Shown here: piece by piece, positions 1 to 8,290 of the stretch
Numbering within the stretch: the first letter of the stretch is position 1
How the letters are laid out: every line of letters starts with the position of its first letter
Assembly (NCBI RefSeq): GCF_040807025.1
Contig: NC_090954.1
Coordinates: 816,001-880,000 of the forward strand
Direction: 5' to 3'
DNA from: Struthio camelus
Taxonomy: Eukaryota; Chordata; Aves; Struthioniformes; Struthionidae
Length of the DNA stretch: 64,000 bases
Made by a program: the position numbers and the translations under genes
The notes under the pieces: generated by a model
Told to the model about the DNA's origin: nothing
The model's database searches: none
The model's input: the letters and a program-made list of their open reading frames with translations, nothing else

Positions 1-1493
1 ATTTAACAACAACAGCAAAACTAGTATAACTCAGCAAGGTTTTGCTGAAAAATTCCAACGAGCCCCAGGTAAAGCAGACGTTGGTATTCACGGGTGGGCA
101 TGCGATTTCCTGGAGGACGGGGAACAGGGACTGTTACAGACGCCGGAGAGAGGGAGGAAGCCGGAGTGGGATGATTTTGCTGGGGGCAGTCCGGGCCCCC
201 AGACCTCCGCGAGACCTGGCCCCGCTCTGTGCCACGCCAGCTCCGGGAGTCCCTGCTCGGCCCTGTCCTGTCCCTGCCGGAGAGCAGTCGGGGCGCCTCG
301 CCCCCTCCCCGGCGGCCCCGGCCGGTGCCTCTCCGCGAGCAGCAGCGGCGCAGGCGGCAGGAGCCTCCGCCGCCGCCGCCGGGACGGGACGGGACGGGAC
401 CCGCAGCCCCCTCCGCCCGGCCGGCCGAGCTCCCTCCCCGTCCGGCCGCCGCGGACCGGGCCGGACCGGGCCGGAGGGGCCCCGCGGGGAAAGGCACCGG
501 GCCGCGCTGCCAGCCACGCGCAGGAACGAGGGAAAAGATAAAAATGCGTCTTACCTGGCTTATTTATATAAAAACAACCGAGCCATGCCCAAAAACCCCA
601 GGAGCACAAACAACCGCGCCTCACAGAGGATCTGCTGAAATCCTACTGGACAGCGGAGAAAAGATGCCGTCTGAATTGCCTTCTGCCCTTTTTATACCAC
701 GGTAGGCAATTAATATTGCATCACCCTTATTTTAAATTTTCAAAACCCACAATATAATGTAATGGCATAAGGGCATTTATTATTAAAGGACATTTGATTG
801 GGGAAAAATCATTGGGGCTGATTGGAAAAACACGGAGCGAGGGAGCGCTCTGGCTTCCCGGCGACCTACAATTAAAAGGCTGGATATGTAAGGTCCTTTC
901 CTAATGGGGGAGGAGGGTGAGACCTGGTCTAAGGTTTGATGTTTGACACTCATTGAAATGCTACAGTGAAATATTCAAAAGAGGCTTGTGCTTCGATCAT
1001 TAATTTTTAATCGTTAAGGTGCTTCTGGGAATCATAAATAAAAGCCTTCCCCCCCTTTTTTAAACAGCATTAGCAATGAACCCGTGATAGATTTTGTTTC
1101 GGGGGATTTTTTGTTGTTGTTGTTGCTGAAGTCAAATCGGAGGGAATGCAGTCCCGCGCGTACCGCGTCCGCAGGAGGCGGCCGGATTCCCCCCCCCCCG
1201 CCCCCCCCGCCCCGAGCCCCGGGCGGCGGCGGCCACTGGCAGAGGCGGCTGCGCGGGCGGGCGCGGAGCGGCGCGGAGCGGCGCGGAGCCGGGCCGCCCC
1301 CCGCGCCGGGCTGCCCCGGGGCCGGCGCGAAGCGGTGCGCGTCCCGCTTGCCGGGGGGAAACGCACCGCGGAAAGCTTTTCGTTGTTTCTGCACTCGTAA
1401 TTTCTTTTCTTCTGGCGTCCCGGCCGCGGTCAGCACGGGAGAGGGGAGGGAGGCAAGAAAAGACGCGTTCTCTTCGGGTTGAAAAATAAAGCC
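1..1493. other. POU4F3 downstream flank with two GC-rich islands
   Basis: No gene can be supported here. Two CpG-rich blocks (about 180-520 and 1150-1345) are separated by an AT-rich stretch around 690-1090. The open frames across the GC blocks are low-complexity Arg/Pro/Ala/Gly shadows with no family resemblance. The AT-rich part has TAAT- and ATTGG-type motifs and looks like plain non-coding DNA, although part of it could be conserved regulatory sequence. A TATA-like palindrome lies at 561-574, and a consensus-like 5' splice site (CAG then GTAAGA) lies on the minus strand at 549-557. Confidence 0.5.
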
Positions 1494-1499
1494 TTTATT
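1494..1499 (-). terminator. Candidate POU4F3 poly(A) signal
   Basis: A minus-strand AATAAA lies about 490 bases after the POU4F3 stop codon and is followed by a T-rich stretch in the sense of the transcript. The distance fits a short 3' UTR. A second candidate exists further downstream near 776, so use of this one is an inference. Confidence 0.45.
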
Positions 1500-1987
1500 C
1501 CAGAGTCAAAGTGAGGAACAACGTTCGTTTCAGAGTTTTTCTCCGAGGGATGGGGCGGACTAAATGAGTAAACGGTGAGAGCGGAGCAGAGCACACCGAC
1601 ACGCAAACCGGGCGGGACCGAGCCCCGGCGGGCCGGGCCGGGAGCAGCCGAGCGGCTCTGCCTGCGGGCGCGGCATCCGACAGCGGCTCTTCTCGTCCTT
1701 GATCAGAGTCCGCACCCCCGGAGGAACCGCGACCCCCCGCTGCCGGCCCGCCTCGGCTCCGCCCGGCGAGCGGCAGCGCCCGGCGGCCCCGGCCCAGCCC
1801 CCGTCCGCCGGAGGGCGGCGGGCAGCGGAGCCGGGCGCCCGCGCAGGGCCGGCCCGTCCCGCGGCTCAGCGGCGCGCAGCCGTGCCGTCGGGGGCGGCTC
1901 GGGACGCGGCGCCGCCGCGCAGCTCCGCCGGGCCGGGGCCGGGGCCGGGGCCGGGGCCGGGGGCGGCGGGGCCCGGGGCCGCCGCCG
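1500..1987 (-). other. POU4F3: Inferred POU4F3 3' UTR
   Basis: This is the sequence between the POU4F3 stop codon and the nearest AATAAA. It is strongly GC-rich and includes a short GGGGCC hexanucleotide tract at 1929-1963, which reads GGCCCC in the mRNA sense. UTR status is inferred only from position and the poly(A) signal. Confidence 0.45.
1929..1963. repeat. GGGGCC hexanucleotide tract
   Basis: There are four perfect GGGGCC units from 1935 to 1958, flanked by partial units. The tract lies about 25 bases past the POU4F3 stop, so it should be in the 3' UTR; the G-rich strand is antisense to the gene. Confidence 0.8.
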
Positions 1988-2872
1988 TCAGTGCACCGCC
2001 GAGTACTTCATGCGCTTCTGCTTCTGCCGCTGGTTGCAGAACCAGACGCGGACCACGTTCTTCTTGAGGTCGAGCTTCTCGGCGATGGCGGCGATCTTCT
2101 CGGAGGAGGGCCGCGGCTGGAGGGCGAAGTAGGCCTCCAGCGAGCGCTTCTCGGGGGCGGCGATGGACGTGCGCTTGCGCTTGCGCTCGGCGCCGGCGAA
2201 GAGCTCGGGCTTGGCGGCGCGGTCGCGGTGCGCGGCCTCGGCCTCCTCCAGCCAGGCCTGCAGCACCGGCCGCAGCGCCATCATGTTGTTGTGCGACAGC
2301 GTCAGCGACTCGAAGCGGCAGATCGTGCTCTGGCTCAGCGAGCCCACGCCCGGGATCTTCAGGTTGGCCAGGGCCGCCCCCACGTCGGCCTGGGTCACCC
2401 CCAGCTTGATGCGGCGCTGCTTGAAGCGCTCGGCGAAGGCCTCCAGCTCCCGCGGGTCGGACTCCACGTCGGGGAGGCAGGGCGGCGCGGGCAGCGGCGG
2501 CGCCGGGCCCCCGGGGGGGCCCATGCCCATGGCCAGGTGGCCCATGGCGCCCAGCGGGTGCGGGGGCAGCGGGGCCGGCACGGCCGGGGGCTCTCCCAGC
2601 CCGCCGACGGCCAGCGAGGGCGAGAGGTGCTCCAGGAGGTCGCCGTCCAGGGCCGGGTGCACGGCGTGGTGCGGGTGCGAGGTGAGCGCCGCGGGGTGCG
2701 AGAGGGCCACGGCGGAGGAGGTAGAGGTGCATGGGACACTGCTCATGGTGTGGTAGGTCGCGTCCGGCTTGAACGGGTGGCTCTTGCCGTGGGAGACGAT
2801 ATCGACAGCCGCCAGAGCCTCTGCGCGGGCCAGCAGGCTCTCATCAAAGCTTCCAAATATATTGCCCTGGAG
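1988..2872 (-). CDS. POU4F3: POU4F3 coding exon 2
   Basis: This exon encodes residues 41-334, including the POU-IV box, POU-specific domain, homeodomain and TGA stop (1990 to 1988). The acceptor is TTGCTTGCAG followed by CTC CAG GGC. The open frame continues a few codons upstream of the acceptor into the intron, so no start lies in this exon. The first 130 bases have moderate GC; the remainder has almost exclusively G or C at third codon positions. Confidence 0.96.
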   Translation of the reverse strand, partial: LQGNIFGSFDESLLARAEALAAVDIVSHGKSHPFKPDATYHTMSSVPCTSTSSAVALSHPAALTSHPHHAVHPALDGDLLEHLSPSLAVGGLGEPPAVPAPLPPHPLGAMGHLAMGMGPPGGPAPPLPAPPCLPDVESDPRELEAFAERFKQRRIKLGVTQADVGAALANLKIPGVGSLSQSTICRFESLTLSHNNMMALRPVLQAWLEEAEAAHRDRAAKPELFAGAERKRKRTSIAAPEKRSLEAYFALQPRPSSEKIAAIAEKLDLKKNVVRVWFCNQRQKQKRMKYSAVH

Positions 2873-3291
2873 CTGCAAGCAAGAATGCGCATAGTGGAGT
2901 CAGTGGGGAATACTGTCATCTCCGGATTAAAAACCTTCCCGAGCACAGAGATTCCTCCTCAAAGCTCAGGTCATAAAAATTAATATGAAGGCAGAAGCTT
3001 TGCTTGAATAGACATGTGGATCAGAGACAAGAGTGAGAGCGAGAGGGGAGAGGGGGAGAGAGAGAGAGAGGTTCAGAGATATGCGATTGTTCTGGTGACA
3101 TGAAAAAAACATTAAGCAAGTGTCTGTCAAAAAATGTGCCTTAAAGCAGTAATTATGCTTAATCTACATACCTGCGGGGCTGGGAGGCAAACTCTGCGCA
3201 TAGCCTCCGAGCTGGAGTGCAGGCTGGAGTACTTGGGCTCCTGGAGGGCAGCGTGCATGGTGAACGGCTGCTTGGCGTTCATGGCCATCAT
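1988..3291 (-). CDS. POU4F3: POU4F3 (BRN3C) POU-homeodomain transcription factor
   Basis: Two coding exons, 3172-3291 and 1988-2872, are joined in phase 0 across a 299-base intron with GT-AG borders. The product is 334 residues (human 338). It begins MMAMNAKQPFTMH, typical of the family. The POU-IV box (RAEALAAVDI) is at residues 56-65, the POU-specific domain at about 179-253, a short linker follows, and the homeodomain is at about 270-329, with the recognition-helix sequence VVRVWFCNQRQKQKR near its end. The protein ends KYSAVH. The family binds octamer-like DNA in the nucleus; POU4F3 is required for survival of inner-ear hair cells and acts in subsets of retinal ganglion and other sensory neurons. 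Residues 115-180 are Pro/Gly/Ala-enriched compared with mammals, and the linker carries HRDRAAKPELFAGAE, where mammals have Tyr, Lys and Asn at several places. POU4F1 and POU4F2 are excluded by the N-terminus and by the lack of long His/Gly runs. Confidence 0.96.
2873..3171 (-). other. POU4F3: POU4F3 intron 1 with GA-rich tract
   Basis: A short 299-base intron bounded by CAG|GTATGT and TTGCAG. It contains a purine (GA) repeat on the plus strand at about 3029-3070, which is a CT tract in the transcript sense. Confidence 0.9.
3172..3291 (-). CDS. POU4F3: POU4F3 coding exon 1
   Basis: This exon has 40 codons from the double ATG (3291) to the CAG|GTATGT donor. It encodes the conserved N-terminus ending EAMRRVCLPAPQ, which matches the known POU4F3 exon 1 boundary. 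Confidence 0.95.
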
Positions 3292-4200
3292 CTTTGCACA
3301 CCTTGCAGGTAGGCAGCCCCTGACATAGATTCAGGGTTGTCTCTCTGGCTTGCCACTGCCAAAGTGAGCTATTTTCAATGACAGAGCTTCCCTCTCGCTC
3401 GCTCGCGCTCCCCCCCCCCCCACCTGCTTCTTCACTCATCTTACAAGCTGCCTGCCAGGAACGGGACCCGCGCCCTGCGCGCAGGCGTGCTGCGCCGGGA
3501 GGAAGAGGAGGGCAGCCCGGCAGCCCGGGCGGCGCAGGCACCGCGAGCACCCGCGCCCCGGCCGCGGGCCCCGGCGGAGCCCCCGCGCCGCCCTCGGGGA
3601 AGCGGTGCGCGCCGTCGGGGCGGCCTCGCCCCCGCCGCTGCCCGCAGCCGGGCTTTGCTCGGGGGGGCGGGGGGGGGGCCCGGCCGAGCGGTGCCCGCTG
3701 CCCCCCCGGCCCCTGCCGGGCTGGGCCACCGGCCCCGGGGGCAGCGAGTCCGCCTGCCCCGCCGCAGCCCGCCCTGCCGCAGGGTCGGGCCCGGCGCGGC
3801 GCGGCGCGGAGCGGGACGGCGCGGAGCGGGGGGAGCGGGGAGCGGGGCCAGGCCGCCCCGCCGCTTCCGCACCTCCCGTTGGCCCAGGGGAGCCGCGGGC
3901 GGCGGGCGCGGACCGGGCCGCCGGGCTCGGAGCGGGGCCGCCGCCCTGCGCGGGCGCGGAGGGGCGCGGGCAGCCGTCGGGCACGTCCCCGGGCCGGAGG
4001 GCGCGCTGCCCCCGGGGCCGGGACTGCGGCGCGGCCCCACCTGTGCCCTCGCTGGCCCCTCCTGCTGATCCGTGCAGCGAGCCCTTCCCCTAACACTGCG
4101 TCCGGCCTGTCCGGGGGGCACAAGGCAGCAGGGCCCGGGGCGAAGGGGTGGGAAGGAGGGAGGATTTCTCCGGGCTGGGCTGAAGTTTGGGCCAGAGGGA
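3292..4200 (-). promoter_or_regulatory. POU4F3 upstream CpG island and promoter region
   Basis: About 150 bases of moderate GC sit next to the start codon, then a dense CpG island at 3460-4120. A C13 run lies at about 3411-3421, adjoining an E-box (CACCTG, 3421-3426; CAGGTG in the gene sense). POU4F3 is a known ATOH1 target through E-boxes, so this element is a plausible site, but function is inferred. Open frames through the island on both strands are low-complexity and not credible proteins. No clear TATA box is seen close to the ATG. Confidence 0.55.
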
Positions 4201-6360
4201 CGCTAATCCCTTAAGGACGTGCTGCAGACTGCTCCTCGGCCCCGCCAGCTGCTAACGGCAGCACAGGTGGCTGGGTTTCTAACTCGCTCCTAGGGACCCT
4301 CTGCTCTCCTTTGTCAGCCGCACCACCTCTGGGGCAGTCAGCAGGGTAAGTCTGCGGGGTGACCCTCCTCTCCAGTGGCCTTCCGTGTAGGAGGGCAGGA
4401 CTGGAAGGGACCTCAAGGACCTGCGAGCACCACCTTCTGCAGCTTGGGTGACTCCAAGACAGGCTTTGTCCAGGAGGATGCCGCGAGCCTCCATTTCAGG
4501 ACTGCAACGCACAGAACTTCAGCAATCCTACGGCTTCTAGGACAGAAGTTCAGACCAAGCCTCCACACAAGAGACGAAGGGGCTGGAGCCTGGGGCATTA
4601 GTTTTGCTGAGGTGGTGCTGAGAAACTAACCACTTGCAGGTCGCAAAAAATCACCTCTGCAGACCCGCACAGAAGTCCTCTCGGCCCCCCGGTTTGCTCA
4701 TCTGTTGCCGCCATTTACACATGCGGGGGATAGGCCGAACAAGCCACAGTGCATCAAAGGAAAAAAAAATATTTTCTAGCTCCTGCATGACTAATAGAAA
4801 CCCTAATGCATTGGCTTGATATAACAAAACTATGCCATAACAAACTTGAAAAGCAAGCAGTGCTCTCGAGCTACCCTTGAGACACCAACAAATCAAACAC
4901 CCAACGACTCAAATCACAAGCTTGAATTTCTAACTGAAGGACCACCCCTCCTGTGTCATCCACTCCCCTCATGTTTCTACATTAATTTTCACTTGGGATT
5001 GCAGTCTCCATTTCTTACCCAGGCAAATCTCCCACTGAAACCAGAGAAGTAGGGTCAGGCCCTGGGTATGCAATACCTGCCATACATACCTGTGTTACAC
5101 TAGAGGAAGGACCTGGTGGGAGTAAAATTTAGTTGATTTCAGCATTTGTCAACATTACAGTGGGCAAAGAGGAATTGTGGATAAGATTTCTGTTAAAATT
5201 AAGAAAAGCGCTAGGAAATACTTCCACTGAGAAATTTGTTTGCATAGGAAATCATGAGAAATCTATCTGTATGGGTAGAATACAGAGCTTCTTAAATGTC
5301 TTACGTACAGCTTCAAGTTCCAGAGCGACTCTAAGATTCCTTACCAGACTCGCAGCTTAAGTCTGTGGAAATAGATTAGAGTAATACTAGCACTGTGCTT
5401 TTCTGAGTAGCTGAAATTACTCTGCAAGCGTGCATACAGAGTTGGCTGTGAACCTTTATAATGACTAATACTAAAGCCTGTAACATATATTACAAAGTAA
5501 AAGAGAGTAAAGTAAGCTCAGAGATGCTAAGTATTTTAAACTCATAAGCTGGCTAGTGAATCGTAACTGTGCCATGTTCACATACATTTTGTGGGCTGGA
5601 AACATCTGATCCTTGACTCATTACAAGAAAACGAGAAAACACAGAAAACACCTAGAGAAGAATAGTCTTGAAGTGGGCATCATTTTACTATTGCCCGGTT
5701 ATTTTATTTTTGATTTCTCATCATTTTCACACATCTTCAGACTTTACTGGACTTCGATGGTCCGCAAACCATCAAAATAATTTAAATATTTTGCAATTGT
5801 GAAATTTCCAGTTCTTAAAAAAAAATACTGCTAGATGTAAAGTGTCCAAGGGCTTTATGAGTCTTAATAAATACAGAATAATAGCCAAAGGAGTTGCTCA
5901 CTTGGTTTCCTGATGAATGTACTAACTTTGATGTGGTGTCCAGAGAAAATAAGAAGTTATACTTTTGTGATAAGATGCCTTTCATTTAGGAGATACCACC
6001 AAATATACTTGTAATATCTTGCCTCTGGATCTCCAAGCAAGTGAATTTACAGTCAAAATGGCAAGAAACAATGCCTTTACAGTTCATTCCAAAAAGATTC
6101 ACATTGTTTGCTACATGTATTTAGAGAGATACTCTCCTTCTCATAGAGGCGGGAGCCTAAACTGAGCTACTGGGACAAGAAGCTAGCTGTGAAACATTAT
6201 AGAAAAGAGTAAAGAGATCTTTATAGAAAAAGTAGCTTTTGCAAGGTACTGTGGTCCTCTGCCCGTGGGACCCAATAGCACAAATGGGAGCTGCCTGGCT
6301 TTACGCTGAAATAAACAAATAAAGTTTAGAGGGCTTTTCACCCACAGATCTTAAACTGCT
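4201..6360. other. Intergenic DNA, no gene seen
   Basis: The sequence shifts from GC-rich to about 40 percent GC. No open frame shows family resemblance or splice-supported coding structure. A weak CR1-like stretch (about 4390-4540) and a weak MIR-like stretch (5517-5573) are the only repeat suggestions. Confidence 0.6.
5517..5573. repeat. Possible MIR-type ancient SINE relic
   Basis: The order of short blocks (CAGAGATGCTAAGTA, then CATAAGCTGGCTAGTGA) resembles the conserved MIR core read in reverse. The match is short and diverged, so this is a suggestion only. Confidence 0.25.
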
Positions 6361-6779
6361 ACAGTGCAGGAATAAGTCGAGTGCTCCCTGTAACTTGCCT
6401 CCTTCTGCACCTGGGATCAGCACCGCAAGACCTGCCCAGACCAAAAAGAAGACGTCTCTCTGGAGCAAGGCCGCAGGCGGTGGAGGATGGAGACAGGCCC
6501 TGGGGGGTTGAGCACCGTGCCCGTCCACGCAGGCTCTCCCTCTGCCAGCACCAGCGCGCCCGGCAGGGGCAGCGCCGTCGAGCGAAGGGGGGCGCTGAGC
6601 CCGTCGGGGGATTCACCGGCCCTGGTTGCGCTGGCTGCGCTCCTGGCAGGCGGGTTGGGGTTGCTCTGCCCGAGCCGAGACCACCGCGGGGGCAGCTCCG
6701 GCGGCAGCTCCCGACCGGCCCCGGCGGAGGGGCCCCCGCCGCCCCCCGCGCTCCCAGCCGCCAGCACCGCGGACAGCTC

Positions 6780-7330
6780 CCGCCCGCCCCGCCCCGCGCC
6801 CTCAGCACCAAGGACAGCTCCTGCCCTCCCCGCGCCCCCTGCGCGCCCCGCGCCCACGCCTCGCCCCGCGCCCACGCCTCGCCCCGCGCCCCCTGCACAT
6901 CGTCCCCCCCGCGCACCGTGCGCACCCCACGCCCACGCCTGGCCCCGCGCCCTCTGCGCGCCCGCCTCGCCCCGCGCCCCCTGCACATCGTCCCCCCCGC
7001 GCCCCCTGCGCGCCCCGCGCCCACGCCTGGCCCCGCGCCCTCTGCGCCCACGCCTCGCCCCGCGTCCACGCCTCGCCCCGCGCCCCCTGCACATCGTCCC
7101 CCCCGCGCACCGTGCGCGCCCCGCGCCCACGCCTCGCCCCGTGCCCTCTGCGCGCCCCGCGCCCACGTCTCGCCCCGCGCCCACGTCTCGCCCCGCGCCC
7201 ACGCCTCGCCCCGTGCCCTCTGCGCGCCCGCCTCGCCTCGCGTCCCCTGCGCCCAACGCCCCCTGCCCGCCCGCCCCGCGCACCGTGCGCGCCCCACACC
7301 CACGCCTCGCCCCGCGCCTCTTGCGCGCTC
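6780..7330. repeat. GC-rich minisatellite
   Basis: Imperfect tandem copies of an approximately 18-21 base unit like CGCCCCGCGCCCACGCCT are interspersed with a longer module, CCCCTGCACATCGTCCCCCC, that recurs near 6890, 6978 and 7083. GC is extreme, and the minus strand carries repeated GGGG/GGG runs. The absence of stops in several frames on both strands is a by-product of composition. It lies about 3.5 kb upstream of POU4F3 inside a broader GC block (about 6530-7470). Confidence 0.85.
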
Positions 7331-7499
7331 CGCGGGGAGGGCGGGCAGCGGCGCGGCCTGCAGCGCTTCCCTCCGCGCCCGAGGTGGGCGCAGGGGGCGG
7401 TGAGCCGGCTGCGAGAGGCGCGGAGGAGCGAGCTGGCAACACAGCTTCCTCCCTTCGGGGCGGGGGGGAAATCGGCGTGTTGTCGCCAAGCTCCATGCC

Positions 7500-8290
7500 C
7501 TGATTTATGATAAAAAATTTAAAGGAAATCATTTATATTTCAAAGGGCCTAAATAGCTGCATGAAAGTTTTATCTAAAGTGGCGCTATATTTATAGGCGG
7601 TCCTGCTATGTTGGAGGTAATTAATAGAGGGATAAATTTCATGCCTTTGTTTTGTTTTGCTTTTAATACTCCCTTTATTTAGTGCTCTCTGGTTAACGTA
7701 AATAAATAGGAGGATACAAACGGAAAGCTGGATATTGAGCTCGAGGTAGTGCCTGCTTTTCAGAGGTGCCTCTCCCCCTCCCTGGCTCCCAGAGCATTTG
7801 CATTGGGCTGACACTTTTTTCCAGCTCTCTGCTGTTACCTTCCTTCCCTTGCAAACAAGTCTGAAATGGAAATGTCAGAGACCTCATTTCCCCGTTCGCT
7901 CCTTGCAAAACTGAAGGCACCGTTTGAATGATACGCAGCAGCTCAGCTTTACGTGTTTGGTCAGAGCTCGGTTTGCGGTTCATGTCACAGCTCAGGCCTG
8001 TCTTCTACCCCAGCCCACCCCAGGAACACGTTTTCTGACCGCTCATTTTAAGTACAGTCTTTTCCTTCCCTCCTGAAGGCAGTTGCTCTGAAAGAAACAG
8101 GACTGGCTAATCTAGCTGCTTATCTCACGTTAATTAAAGCCGTGAAATATTGATGTTCCTGGCCCTGTCTACTGATGTTACACCTTACAAACAGAGGAGA
8201 GAAGTCCAAAGGATAAACAATAACAAGTTAAAAGAGCCCAGATGGTTTCCCATCAGAAACTATCTGCAGACTCAAAGGTGTCACTGCAAT
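7500..8290. promoter_or_regulatory. Candidate distal regulatory DNA upstream of POU4F3
   Basis: Right after the GC block the sequence becomes AT-rich and dense in developmental-factor-like sites: TAATTAAT (around 7619), TTAATTAA (around 8130), TTATCT, AACAATAACAA and CAGATG (8190-8245). There is no coding potential. The call rests on motif density and on the known need for distal POU4F3 enhancers several kb upstream, so it is tentative. Confidence 0.22.

Noticed and set aside
21-705. Overlapping 127-198 codon open frames on both strands
   Set aside because: Shadows of a CpG-rich block with low-complexity translation and no recognisable family.
2873-2878. Apparent start of POU4F3 at the beginning of exon 2
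   Set aside because: The first codons there are a TTG and the intron acceptor CAG; the true start is the double ATG in exon 1 at 3291.
1991-2983. 330-codon plus-strand open frame opposite POU4F3
   Set aside because: It is the antisense of the GC-rich POU4F3 exon; lack of stops follows from codon composition.
3164-4214. Open frames of 160-320 codons across the island upstream of POU4F3
   Set aside because: Low-complexity GC translation; the minus-strand one overlaps POU4F3 exon 1 in the wrong frame.
4390-4540. CR1-like fragment (CTGGAAGGGACCTCAAGGACC and following)
   Set aside because: The first 15 bases resemble the CR1 3' region, but the remainder diverges too far for me to support it without an alignment.
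6359-7532. Several 290-376 codon open frames on both strands
   Set aside because: All run through the GC minisatellite; the translations are Arg/Ala/Gly/Pro repeats, frames are open on both strands together, and no domain or splice structure supports them.
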